From: an uncultured SAR86 cluster bacterium
Lineage (GTDB): Bacteria > Pseudomonadota > Gammaproteobacteria > Magnimaribacterales > D2472
Assembly (NCBI GenBank): GCA_902602185.1
Contig: CACKPV010000001.1
Coordinates: 234,785 to 298,784, forward strand
DNA: 64,000 nt
Direction of reading: 5' to 3'
Positions within the stretch are counted from its first letter, which is position 1. Each line of letters begins with the position of its first letter. Both the position numbers and the translations under genes were made by a program. Below are positions 25,281-34,045 of the stretch, in pieces. A model generated the notes under the pieces. It made no database searches and was not told where the DNA came from. It was given only the letters and a program-made list of their open reading frames with translations.

Positions 25281-25807
25281 AATTTACAAATCTAGAAATT
25301 AATGATGTTTTTCTCCTTGAGCCAGTCAAATACTCTGATGAAAGAGGATATTTTATGGAATCCTATAACCAGAGGACATTTAATAAACATCTTGGAGAAA
25401 AAATAAGATTTGTTCAGGATAATATTTCTTTTTCAAAAAAAGGAGTTTTAAGAGGTATCCATTTGCAAACAGATCCTTTTGCCCAAGGTAAACTTGTAAG
25501 AGTTGAGGAAGGTAAAATATTTGATGTTGCCATTGATTTGAGAAAGGATTCTAAAACATACTTAAAATGGGTAGGAGAAACTTTATCAGGAGAAAATTTA
25601 AAACAGTTGTGGATTCCTGAAGGATTTGGCCATGCTTTCCTTACATTAAGTCAAAGTGCAAAAGTATGCTATAAAACAACTAATTTTTATAAAAAAGATT
25701 CAGAAAAAACTATACTTTTTAGTGATCCTAAAATTAATATAGACTGGGAAAAATTTGATTTAGATATTATTACAAGTGATAAAGATAAAAAAGGGGAATT
25801 AATTTGA
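25277..25807 (+). CDS. rmlC: dTDP-4-dehydrorhamnose 3,5-epimerase
   Basis: A 176-residue cupin epimerase. RFVQDNISFSKKGVLRGIHLQ contains the catalytic His of the family (RGIHLQ). VEEGKIFDVAIDLRKDS and LWIPEGFGHAFLTLS follow, typical of RmlC. It completes the four-gene rhamnose pathway. It overlaps rmlA by 4 bases and the next glycosyltransferase by 4 bases. Confidence 0.97.
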   Translation: MKFTNLEINDVFLLEPVKYSDERGYFMESYNQRTFNKHLGEKIRFVQDNISFSKKGVLRGIHLQTDPFAQGKLVRVEEGKIFDVAIDLRKDSKTYLKWVGETLSGENLKQLWIPEGFGHAFLTLSQSAKVCYKTTNFYKKDSEKTILFSDPKINIDWEKFDLDIITSDKDKKGELI

Positions 25808-28539
25808 AGTACTATTTAGTTGCAAACAATTATATTTCTGAAAAGTTATGTGAAATCTTTAATAAAAATCTTTTGGACTCTTCGAATACTCTTCAATATA
25901 TCGATGGCAGTATTTTTGAAATATATGGTTTGGAAGATGACTCTACTATTTTTATTCCTATTTTTTTTGAAAAACAACTTGATGACAACTACTTTATTGA
26001 TCATAAAACAATTAACAAAGAGTTTATTAAACAGATATCTGTATCAAAATGTAAGGTAATCTATAAGATTTTTTATAATCAAGAAAGAATCTCATTCAAA
26101 GATTTAGAAGACATTTTTACTTGTAAATTCTTAAATGATAAAGTTTTTGAAGAAAAATTAATTTCCTCCGAACTCACACAAAAATCTTTTCTAGATTCGT
26201 TTTCTGGTGAATTTCTCTCGAAAGATCAAATGAATAAATTTATTGAGATTTTCTCATCACTTTTAAGCAACGGCCATGAAAGACCAAATCAATTTTTCAG
26301 TATCAATGAGAAATTAGATCAAATAAGACAAGAGGTTTTGACTATAAGATCTCTTCCTCTTTATTTAAGAACTCATTCTTTAACATATAGACTGCTTTAT
26401 CCATTAATTTCAACTGCTAAAAAAGCTCAACAAGTAATCCCAAAAATTAGATCACTGATTATCCGAAATTCTAAAAATTCGTTAAATACAATTCATATTA
26501 AGCAATTCTCTAAGTTTCTTAAGATTGCAAATTCTAAAGTCGTTAGTAATAAGATAAGACTTAATCAAGAGTCTGATGATATTGAATTATCAATAATTAT
26601 TCCCGTATTTGGAAAATTGGACTTTTTAGCTAGAGCTTTATATTCAATTCAGGAGGCTCAAATTGGATTGAGATATGAAGTTATTGTTGTGGATGATGCA
26701 GGTCCAGAAAAAGTTAGGGACATGTTCAGCAAAGATAATGCAGGATTTAAGCTTTTTGAGAACAAGCACAATCTCGGTTTTACAGGAACATGTAATACAG
26801 GTGCAAAACAGGCAAATGGCAAATACTTATGCTTCCTTAATTCAGATACAGTTGTCACAGACTATTGGGCTGATAGATGCGTGAGTGTTTTAGAAGAAAA
26901 TGATGATATCGGGATAGTTGGATCAAGACTTATTTATGAAGATGGTACTTTACAGGAATCAGGAGGAGGTATCTTTCAAGGGGGTCATGCAGAAAATATT
27001 GGTAAGTCTGCTTTTGCAAGTGAAAGTATATTTAGATATCTGAGAGAAGTTGACTATGTATCTGGTGCAGCATTATTCATAAGCAATAAAGACTTCCAAC
27101 TATTAAATGGTTTTGATTCAAGGTTTTCACCTGCATATTATGAAGATACCTCATTGTGTATGGATATAAGAAAAAATCTGGGAAAAAGGGTCTTTGTTAA
27201 TCCAACTTCAACCGTAATTCACGCTGAGGGTGCTACCAATGGTACTGATGTCAATTCCGGTATTAAAAAATATCAGAAAATTAATCGATCAAAGTTTATT
27301 AAAAAACATGTTGATGAGTTATCAAATTTTCCTAGTAGACATAATTCATATGCTCAAAAAATAGATAGATATGTGAGTGGGAATATCTTAATTGTTGATC
27401 AATGCATACCAACACCAAATGAAGACTCTGGCTCTAAAGATATGGACTGTATTATAAAAAGTATTCTTGATATCAACTATAGACCTCATCTTTTTGCATT
27501 GAGTAACAGAGGAGAGCTTGATGACAAGGGTTTAATAAAAGATATTGATAAATATTTTGGGCTGGGTACACATTGTGTTTATAGAAATATAAATAATTCA
27601 TTTAATGAATTCTTTCAAGAAAATGCATACTTATTTGATCTTGTTATTATTTCAAGAGTTACTTCTTCAGTTGAAGTTCTAGATTTCATTAAAGAGAAGA
27701 GACCAGATGTTCCCATTCTATTTTATACAGTAGATTTACATCATTTGAGACTCGAATCTGAATATATCTCTACGAGGAATGAAGATAAATTGTTTGAAGT
27801 TCAAAAAACTAAATCTCAAGAGTTGGAAGCTATCAATGAAACATCTGAAACTGTTGTTCTGTCTAATGCCGAAAAAAAATATCTTCACGAAGAGCATAAC
27901 ATTGCCAACGAAAAAATCATGGTTTGGCCTTTAATAAGATCAGAATTTGAAAAACTTGAAAGTTTTGAGAAAGATGAAGTTTGTGAGGATATTATATTTT
28001 TTGGTGGCTTCAAACATTCTCCAAATATTGAGGCAATTAAAATCCTAGAGAATAAATTATTACCTGCAGCAAAAAAATACTTTTCCTCCAGGGGTTATAA
28101 TCTCCCAAAAATTAAGATTTATGGTGCAAATCCTACAATTTATATAAAAAATATTAATTCAAACCTAATGACATACGAGGGATTCATTGAAGATGAAGCT
28201 GATGCATTTAGGACTGCAAGAATAAGCTTAGCACCATTGCCATTTGGTGCTGGATTAAAGGGAAAAGTTTTATCTTCTTTTATCTATAAGACGCCTGTCT
28301 TAGGAACAAGTTTTGCTTTTCAAGGTTTTGAAAATCTTGATGGAAAATTTTTCACTGAGTCATCTTTTGATACTGATGAATTTTCACAAAAACTCTTTGA
28401 AACATACTTTGGTAAAGCTTTAAATAACTCAACTGATGACTGGAATATGTTTCATAAAGAGCTTGAAAAGATTTTTTCGATTCATTCTTTTAAGAAAAAT
28501 TTTAGACAATATCTATCATCAAAAGGGATTGATGTTTAA
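25804..28539 (+). CDS. Large two-domain glycosyltransferase (GT2 plus C-terminal GT4-like)
   Basis: A 911-residue cytoplasmic protein. Residues 1-250 have no recognised domain. A GT2 domain starts near residue 259 with LSIIIPVFGKLDFLARAL, followed by VIVVDDAG, NLGFTGTCNTGAK and the metal-binding FLNSDT, and ends with YYEDTSLCMDIRK. The C-terminal part, from about 520, resembles a GT4 enzyme: IIFFGGFKHSPNIEAIKIL near 729 and LAPLPFGAGLKGKVLSS near 810. Two transferase modules suggest addition of successive sugars to the same chain. The start is TTG overlapping the rmlC stop (TTGA). Donor sugars are unknown; dTDP-rhamnose is a candidate for one. Confidence 0.88.
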   Translation: MKYYLVANNYISEKLCEIFNKNLLDSSNTLQYIDGSIFEIYGLEDDSTIFIPIFFEKQLDDNYFIDHKTINKEFIKQISVSKCKVIYKIFYNQERISFKDLEDIFTCKFLNDKVFEEKLISSELTQKSFLDSFSGEFLSKDQMNKFIEIFSSLLSNGHERPNQFFSINEKLDQIRQEVLTIRSLPLYLRTHSLTYRLLYPLISTAKKAQQVIPKIRSLIIRNSKNSLNTIHIKQFSKFLKIANSKVVSNKIRLNQESDDIELSIIIPVFGKLDFLARALYSIQEAQIGLRYEVIVVDDAGPEKVRDMFSKDNAGFKLFENKHNLGFTGTCNTGAKQANGKYLCFLNSDTVVTDYWADRCVSVLEENDDIGIVGSRLIYEDGTLQESGGGIFQGGHAENIGKSAFASESIFRYLREVDYVSGAALFISNKDFQLLNGFDSRFSPAYYEDTSLCMDIRKNLGKRVFVNPTSTVIHAEGATNGTDVNSGIKKYQKINRSKFIKKHVDELSNFPSRHNSYAQKIDRYVSGNILIVDQCIPTPNEDSGSKDMDCIIKSILDINYRPHLFALSNRGELDDKGLIKDIDKYFGLGTHCVYRNINNSFNEFFQENAYLFDLVIISRVTSSVEVLDFIKEKRPDVPILFYTVDLHHLRLESEYISTRNEDKLFEVQKTKSQELEAINETSETVVLSNAEKKYLHEEHNIANEKIMVWPLIRSEFEKLESFEKDEVCEDIIFFGGFKHSPNIEAIKILENKLLPAAKKYFSSRGYNLPKIKIYGANPTIYIKNINSNLMTYEGFIEDEADAFRTARISLAPLPFGAGLKGKVLSSFIYKTPVLGTSFAFQGFENLDGKFFTESSFDTDEFSQKLFETYFGKALNNSTDDWNMFHKELEKIFSIHSFKKNFRQYLSSKGIDV

Positions 28540-29485
28540 ATCAGCATTTATTCATATTGGTCCTCATAAGACGGGATCATCATATATTCAATCATTTCTT
28601 ATTGACAATGAAGAAGAGTTAATGAAAAAGGGCTTTGTTTTTCCAAATCTTTCTGATGAAACTGGAAATGGACATCATAATCTTGCAAAACCAATGTTTA
28701 TCAAAAACGAATTCAATCCTTTTATAAATAAACTTTCCAACGATCCTGAAAATGAGGATAAAACACTTATTCTATCTGCCGAGAATTTCTCTAGGCTGAA
28801 GCAAAATGAGATATCTCTAATGAAAGACGCTTTAAAAGACATCAAAGAAATTCAGGTTCTTATGTTCATTCGTAATCCAGCATCTATTTTAAGAAGTTTG
28901 TGGTGCGAAAGCATTAAACATAAAAGTTATAAATCCCATCCAGATTTCCTTGTGAAGCATTTTGTTAGGCCACATTTTTCAGAGGTATTAAACCCCTATA
29001 TTCTTCATAATAGATTTTTAGAAGCATTCCCAGTAAAAGTAATTAACTACGACAGAATTTGTAAGAAAAATCTATTTTCAATTGCTAAAACATTTCTTGA
29101 AGTAATTTCATGTGATGACAAGCTCAAATATCCTACTTTTGAAATTAATAAAAGTTTTTCTCTTGAAGAAAGTGAAATATATCGAAATCTTAATATTATT
29201 CTCAAAAAAAATAACTTGCCAATGTTAATTCAAAAAGATTTTAAAGACTATGTAAGAACAAATGGTCTGCAAAAAAATATTGATGAGGCAAAGAATCTGA
29301 TTGCAAAAACTGCTTTTGAGAATTCAGCTCTTTCGAGACCCTATAAGCGATTTATGGAAGATAAAGATGTTGATCACTTCACTCCTAAAGATAAAAAACT
29401 TATTAAGAAGGACATTAGCCTTGCTCCACTAGAAATAATGTTTAGTTATAATGAATCAATTTCATTAAAGCAAAATGATAAGTAA
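28532..29485 (+). CDS. Carbohydrate sulfotransferase-like protein
   Basis: About 317 residues from the ATG at 28532, which overlaps the glycosyltransferase stop by 8 bases; a longer frame from 28436 would overlap by over 100 bases and is less likely. The PAPS 5'-phosphosulfate loop HIGPHKTGSS lies at residues 8-17. LMFIRNPASILRSLW, about a third of the way in, matches the 3'-phosphate-binding R..S motif. It should transfer sulfate from PAPS to a sugar or a surface protein. An APS-kinase-like gene at 34.0 kb may supply PAPS. Acceptor unknown. Confidence 0.82.
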   Translation: MFKSAFIHIGPHKTGSSYIQSFLIDNEEELMKKGFVFPNLSDETGNGHHNLAKPMFIKNEFNPFINKLSNDPENEDKTLILSAENFSRLKQNEISLMKDALKDIKEIQVLMFIRNPASILRSLWCESIKHKSYKSHPDFLVKHFVRPHFSEVLNPYILHNRFLEAFPVKVINYDRICKKNLFSIAKTFLEVISCDDKLKYPTFEINKSFSLEESEIYRNLNIILKKNNLPMLIQKDFKDYVRTNGLQKNIDEAKNLIAKTAFENSALSRPYKRFMEDKDVDHFTPKDKKLIKKDISLAPLEIMFSYNESISLKQNDK

Positions 29486-30680
29486 AGAAGTAATTTCTAA
29501 AATAGAAAACATAAATAATGATTTTGAAAATGCAAAGCCGTTTAAGCATGTCGTCATTGATAATTTTTTGCAAGAAGATTTTATTGAAAAACTATGCGAT
29601 GATTTTCCTCCATTTAATAAAGAAAAAGCTATTAACGAGAATGGTGAAGTAGGTCCCAAATGTGTTCATACTGATATTGCAAGTATTTCAGATTTCTATA
29701 AAAACTTTGATCAAGCAATTAGAGAGAAAGATTTCTTGAATTCAATTGAAAAAATGACTGGGATTGAGGGTCTAGTTATTGATAGAAGAATGTATGGTGG
29801 TGGCACGCATGAAAATGTTAGCGGTGCTGAATTAGATGTTCATGTTGACTTTAATTATGATACCGAAACAGGATTTCATAGAAGGCTTAATTTATTGCTC
29901 TATCTTAATGAAGATTGGGATAAATCTTGGGGAGGAGCTATCGAGATAATCTCTAACCCATTAGACTTTTACAAAGATGATCTGGTTTCAAAATCCTATA
30001 ATTGCATAAAAAATAGATGTCTTATTTTTGAGACAAATGAATATTCATGGCATGGTTTTAAGCGAATTAATATTCCAGAAGAATTCCATCATCTTTCCAG
30101 AAAACTTATTTCAATATACTTTTATACAAAAGAAAGGCCATCTGAAGAAATATTTGCTAACCACGGAACATTTTATTTCCCGTATCCTCCAGAAGTTTCT
30201 AATGATGATGATGAAATAAAAAGATTAGTGAAAAAAAGAGATGATCTCTTAATGACATCTTACAGAAAAGAAATTGAGCAATCTGAAAAGATTAATAATT
30301 TAGAACAACAACTTCAATCTGCATTGTCAACACTCGTTCCTAAATACGAAGGTTTTGTTACTTTAAAAAATGTTAATGGTTTCTTTGTAGATAATTGGGC
30401 GACTCAAAACTTCAGTTTTGAATATACTAATTCTAAAACTGTTAATTCAATAAAAATTCAGATCTTTAATCCTAATAATAATAAAGGTTCATTTACTATA
30501 AAAAATAATGAAGTCGAAAATAATTTTGAAGTCTCAAAGAAAGAGCATACTTTTGAAATAAGCTTCATACAAAAACCCAGTACAGATAACTCCTTTAAGA
30601 TTTTTTCAAATGTTGACTCATCAGTTTCTGGTGATAATAGAAAGTTAAGCTATATTATTGAAAAAATAATATTTGATTAG
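29475..30680 (+). CDS. 2-oxoglutarate/Fe(II)-dependent oxygenase with extra C-terminal domain
   Basis: A 401-residue protein. The first 220 residues form a prolyl-4-hydroxylase-like double-stranded beta-helix: metal ligands H123 and D125 in DVHVDFNY, H193 in YSWHGF, and the 2-oxoglutarate-binding Arg R209 in SRKLISIYFY. A charged helical linker (about 235-280) follows, then an Asn-rich beta-sandwich-like region (about 290-401) that I do not recognise. It sits between two sulfotransferase genes with an 11-base overlap to the first and a 2-base gap to the second. Hydroxylation of a glycan or glycan carrier is the likely role; the substrate is unknown. Confidence 0.83.
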   Translation: MISKEVISKIENINNDFENAKPFKHVVIDNFLQEDFIEKLCDDFPPFNKEKAINENGEVGPKCVHTDIASISDFYKNFDQAIREKDFLNSIEKMTGIEGLVIDRRMYGGGTHENVSGAELDVHVDFNYDTETGFHRRLNLLLYLNEDWDKSWGGAIEIISNPLDFYKDDLVSKSYNCIKNRCLIFETNEYSWHGFKRINIPEEFHHLSRKLISIYFYTKERPSEEIFANHGTFYFPYPPEVSNDDDEIKRLVKKRDDLLMTSYRKEIEQSEKINNLEQQLQSALSTLVPKYEGFVTLKNVNGFFVDNWATQNFSFEYTNSKTVNSIKIQIFNPNNNKGSFTIKNNEVENNFEVSKKEHTFEISFIQKPSTDNSFKIFSNVDSSVSGDNRKLSYIIEKIIFD

Positions 30681-30682
30681 AA

Positions 30683-31666
30683 ATGCACTGCTTCCTTCAC
30701 ATTGGTGTTGAAAAAACTGGGACAACATCTTTACAAAATCATTTATACAAAAATCAAGATATTCTCAAAAAAAGGAAATTTATCTTAACAAAATCATTTG
30801 GTTATCCTAATAATTATAAGTTAAGTCTGATTTCCAGTAATGCATCAAAAAGGGAAAGTCCAAGACGTTACCTAAATTTCTTAAATAATCCTAAATTAAA
30901 TAAATACCGGATTTTAAAAAGGGCTAGAGGCGAACTCAAAAGTGCAAATGAAAAACATAAATTTATTTTTTCAAGTGAGCACCTGCATAGTATGCTCAAA
31001 TCAGAAGAAGAAATAAAAAATCTAAAAGAAAACCTTGAAAGCATTGGTTTTAAAAGCTTTTCAATTGTTGTAGTTTTAAGACCAGTTATAGAAATGCTAA
31101 GATCAAGGATATCGACTGGATTTAAATTTGGGAATTTTGAAAACCCAGTAATTTCTGATCCCTGGAAGGATAAAGTTCCTCACGTTTATCAAATAAAGAG
31201 TACTTTGAAAAGATGGATGAATATTTTTGGTAATGAAAATCTTAATGCAATTAAATACTCTTATGAGTTACTCTTATATGATTTCTATTCACTAATCGAT
31301 AGTGAAATAGATATAAACTCACTTATTCCTCTCGAGAATAAAAATAAATCTTTATCTTTCGAAATAATGCAATCTGTTTTTTTAAATAAAGAAATAATAG
31401 AAAAGAATTTAGTTGATAAAAAAGAAAGGCAAAACCTAATTAATGATTTAATAAATCATTATGGAGGTGAAGCTAACCAAAATAAGATTTATATTTCTGA
31501 GGAATCACAATCTAAATTCAATAAGGCCTTTAAAATGGATAATGATTTTATTCATGATAACTTCGGCTTTTCTATTAATTCAGTTTGTAAAACTGAAGAA
31601 GTGCAAAGAATAAATTATGATCTTCTCTCAGAGATTAATCATTACATTGAGAGGAATGTTCTTTAA
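30683..31666 (+). CDS. Second sulfotransferase-like protein
   Basis: A 327-residue protein with the sulfotransferase P-loop-like motif HIGVEKTGTTSLQ at residues 6-18. FSIVVVLRPVIEMLRSR around residues 127-143 resembles the 3'-phosphate-binding element, and SSEHLHSML precedes it. It is only distantly similar to the other sulfotransferase, so the two probably modify different positions. It is the last gene of the rightward polysaccharide operon and converges with tRNA-Leu. Confidence 0.78.
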   Translation: MHCFLHIGVEKTGTTSLQNHLYKNQDILKKRKFILTKSFGYPNNYKLSLISSNASKRESPRRYLNFLNNPKLNKYRILKRARGELKSANEKHKFIFSSEHLHSMLKSEEEIKNLKENLESIGFKSFSIVVVLRPVIEMLRSRISTGFKFGNFENPVISDPWKDKVPHVYQIKSTLKRWMNIFGNENLNAIKYSYELLLYDFYSLIDSEIDINSLIPLENKNKSLSFEIMQSVFLNKEIIEKNLVDKKERQNLINDLINHYGGEANQNKIYISEESQSKFNKAFKMDNDFIHDNFGFSINSVCKTEEVQRINYDLLSEINHYIERNVL

Positions 31667-31713
31667 TATTAAAAACATCTTTTGAGCAAACTTCTAATAG
31701 CTTTTCATTATAA

Positions 31714-31800
31714 TGGTGCCCAGAGCCGGACTTGAACCGGCACGAAGTTGCCTTCGAGGGATTTTAAGTCCCTTGTGTCTACCAATTCCACCACCTGGGC
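31714..31800 (-). tRNA. tRNA-Leu (TAA anticodon)
   Basis: An 87-base class II tRNA with encoded CCA. The acceptor is GCCCAGG paired with TCTGGGC, the D arm contains GGTGGAATTGGTAGACAC, and the anticodon stem AGGGA/TCCCT has loop CTTAAAA, giving anticodon TAA. A long variable arm (CGAAGGCAACTTCG) and T loop TTCAAGT follow. It reads UUA. It lies at the end of the leftward five-gene operon, 14 bases after the stop of the nucleotide-sugar dehydrogenase gene. Confidence 0.97.
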
Positions 31801-31814
31801 ATGTTCAAACACAT

Positions 31815-32666
31815 CTATTTTTTAAATCTAATATTTTGTGATTGCTCTCGCTCATCAATATTATACTTTCCTCTAATCCTATTGTTAACTTCAATAACTT
31901 TTTGAAGTACTGCAAGTTGCAATCCATTTTCTGAAGCTGATGCAACGAGTGCGCTGGAGTCCTTGGGTAAACATGCGCCGCCGAAACCCTCTTTACCGTC
32001 TGGACCTGGAACAGACATGTGGCTATCACCAATTCTGTTATCCTGAGCTATATATTCGATAAAGTTTTCCCATGAATCTTCGACATCTAAATTCAAAAAT
32101 ACTTGTTTTATTTCGTTGAAAAAAGTTACTTTAGTCGCCAAAAAAGAATTGATAGTATATTTAACTAAAGCTGCTGTAAGTGCTTCAGTATAAATATAAT
32201 CCTTACATGTACACTTGGTCTTATGCTCATAGAAGTTTGCAAGTTCATCTTTATGTCTCTCATTTTTACCACCAAAGATTATCAATTTTGAATTAATAAA
32301 ATCCTCCACAGCATGTCTTTCTCTAAGAAATTCTGGATTATAAATAAAATCACAATATTTAGACTCGAGAAACTGAATATTCTCTGGTAAAACCGTACTT
32401 TTCAAAACAATAATTGAGTTGAGATCATATTCTGCTAATTCAGTAAAAACATTTTCAATGATTGAAATATCTTGAGAAAAATCATCTTGCATTGGCGTTG
32501 GAACACAAATAAAAGTCAGGCTTGGATCAAATTCTTTTAAATCTTTAATTGATGTGTTGAGTTTTGGATCGACAACGAAAGACTCTACATCTTCTTGAAT
32601 ACCATCCTTCAGAGCTTTACCAACAAAACCAAAGCCAATAATGCCAATACGACTAGGGGCTTTCAC
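31815..32666 (-). CDS. Short UDP-glucose/GDP-mannose dehydrogenase-family protein
   Basis: A 283-residue nucleotide-sugar dehydrogenase; normal members have 390-450 residues. The Rossmann motif GIIGFGFVGKAL (8-19), KSTVLP (89-94), NPEFLRE (110-116), the central-helix K169 and N173, and the catalytic Cys in GFGGACLPKD (C232) are present, so the oxidation chemistry looks intact. The C-terminal UDP-binding domain is absent. The start is GTG and overlaps the coiled-coil gene by 14 bases. It may make a hexuronic acid donor. Short versions like this occur in marine phages, as I recall, which hints at transfer; this is not tested. Confidence 0.82.
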   Translation of the reverse strand: MKAPSRIGIIGFGFVGKALKDGIQEDVESFVVDPKLNTSIKDLKEFDPSLTFICVPTPMQDDFSQDISIIENVFTELAEYDLNSIIVLKSTVLPENIQFLESKYCDFIYNPEFLRERHAVEDFINSKLIIFGGKNERHKDELANFYEHKTKCTCKDYIYTEALTAALVKYTINSFLATKVTFFNEIKQVFLNLDVEDSWENFIEYIAQDNRIGDSHMSVPGPDGKEGFGGACLPKDSSALVASASENGLQLAVLQKVIEVNNRIRGKYNIDEREQSQNIRFKK

Positions 32667-33096
32667 TTTCTATCTCATCAAATATATTAGTTTGATTCAG
32701 GCTATCTATTGCAGCCTTTCTTGCCTCCTCTAAAGTCATATTTTTATGCTCTGGACTGTATGATTTTGGTAAAACAAGATTTGAATTATTATTAGATAAT
32801 AATTGGTCATGAGGAGGTATTAAAATTTTTGTTTGATCTTGTTCAGGTACTTTAGTTGATGAGGAAAAATTTTTTTTTCTTAAAATATCTACATCTTTGC
32901 TTAAACGTTCAACATTATTTGAGAGCTGATCAATCTTTTGCTCTAATGTTGATAATTCTTTAGTATAGTTATCATCCTTATAGATGTTTTGAGAATTATT
33001 GTTGTCCGCATCCTCAAGATTCTGTGGTTGAAATATAAACCAAAAGAAAATATTTAGACAAATAAAGAAAATTACAACTAAAGATAATTTTGGCAA
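32653..33096 (-). CDS. Unknown membrane-anchored coiled-coil protein
   Basis: A 147-residue protein I do not recognise. One N-terminal membrane helix (LSLVVIFFICLNIFFWFIF, about residues 4-22) is followed by a heptad-like coiled coil, LEQKIDQLSNNVERLSKDVD (about 51-70), then a Pro/Asn/Ser-rich segment and EEARKAAIDSLNQTN near the end. The start is TTG, 4 bases after the previous gene, and the end overlaps the dehydrogenase gene, so it belongs to the operon. Composition is typical of this genome. Confidence 0.6.
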   Translation of the reverse strand: MPKLSLVVIFFICLNIFFWFIFQPQNLEDADNNNSQNIYKDDNYTKELSTLEQKIDQLSNNVERLSKDVDILRKKNFSSSTKVPEQDQTKILIPPHDQLLSNNNSNLVLPKSYSPEHKNMTLEEARKAAIDSLNQTNIFDEIESESP

Positions 33097-33100
33097 AGCT

Positions 33101-33643
33101 TTAACGAATTTGTGTAAAAGTTACAGATGCCCAAAATGTGTAGCCACCATAGGTAACAATAGCATGATTATCAGCAAAAAAATCAGCGTCGGTTGAAGTA
33201 TCTCTTATACCAGAAGGTGACCAACCAGCATTGTCTCTGGAAATTGTTCCATCAGCAATTACAGCAAAATCTGTTCCATATGAAGTTCCTGTAATTGTAG
33301 TAAGAAAATAACAACCTTTTGCCTTTTGCCACTGTTGTCCAGTTTGCGTAGTGGTTGAATATACAACAAGGCCAGTTGTATCTTGGTCGAGTATTGCTTG
33401 ATTATATAATCCATAGTAATGATCAACACTTGCCCAATAAAGTTGTGGAAGCATATCCCCTGCACTATTAAAACCCATCCAAAACTCTAGAGCTCCAAGA
33501 GTTGAATCAGCATTATATGGTGTAACTTTTACTTCGTATAAATTCCAGCGGGTAATTTGTCCATTGCACCAACTTCTTGAATCTAAAGTAGCATAAGAAT
33601 GAATAGAAAAGAGGATAAAAAATAATGTAAAAAAATATTTCAT
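33101..33643 (-). CDS. Unknown exported protein
   Basis: A 180-residue protein of unknown family. A clear signal peptide (YFFTLFFILFSIHSYA) ends near residue 18. The mature part is about 160 residues, rich in aromatic, Thr, Gly and Asp residues, with two Cys (in RSWCNGQ and KGCYFLTT) that could form a disulfide. It looks like a small secreted beta protein. It lies between the nucleotidyltransferase gene (9-base gap) and the coiled-coil gene, inside the sulfation-linked operon, so it may be a carrier, inhibitor or binding protein at the surface. Confidence 0.6.
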   Translation of the reverse strand: MKYFFTLFFILFSIHSYATLDSRSWCNGQITRWNLYEVKVTPYNADSTLGALEFWMGFNSAGDMLPQLYWASVDHYYGLYNQAILDQDTTGLVVYSTTTQTGQQWQKAKGCYFLTTITGTSYGTDFAVIADGTISRDNAGWSPSGIRDTSTDADFFADNHAIVTYGGYTFWASVTFTQIR

Positions 33644-33652
33644 AATTCAATA

Positions 33653-34045
33653 TTAACTTAATTTTCCTTCTCTTCGAAGTTTTTTTCTTATTTTTGTCGC
33701 GCTTATCTCTGTTATTGAGTCATCAAAGCTTTCTTCATCAAATGCATATCCCACACCTCTTCCATATGAAATATTAACTATGTTTGGAACAAGCATAATC
33801 TCGTATTCAACACCTCGCTTGAAACCGTCTCGAGCAAGTCCTTTTTCAATTTCTGCACACACAAAATCCCAATCAAATGGATTATCATCTTGACCTTTAC
33901 CACCTGAAGTTCCCTGTACATCACGAACTTGTATCACTACTTGTCCAGTTTTGACCACACATCTTTTAAATAATGCTTGGTGGCCATCATGCCATGGCTG
34001 CCATCTTCCAAGCATTTGTACAGTCGGCTTTTTCCAGTCAAACAT
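33653..34045 (-). CDS. Small HxGH nucleotidyltransferase
   Basis: About 130 residues from the ATG at 34045, which is preceded by AAGGA and overlaps the kinase stop by 8 bases. The nucleotidyltransferase signature is at the N-terminus, GRWQPWHDGH (HDGH), and the second motif ISATKIRKKL is near the C-terminus, as in cytidylyl- and adenylyltransferases with the ISSTxIR pattern. Next to an APS-kinase-like gene it may be a compact ATP-sulfurylase-like enzyme, or it may activate a sugar or alcohol phosphate. Sequence alone does not decide. Confidence 0.78.
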   Translation of the reverse strand: MFDWKKPTVQMLGRWQPWHDGHQALFKRCVVKTGQVVIQVRDVQGTSGGKGQDDNPFDWDFVCAEIEKGLARDGFKRGVEYEIMLVPNIVNISYGRGVGYAFDEESFDDSITEISATKIRKKLRREGKLS

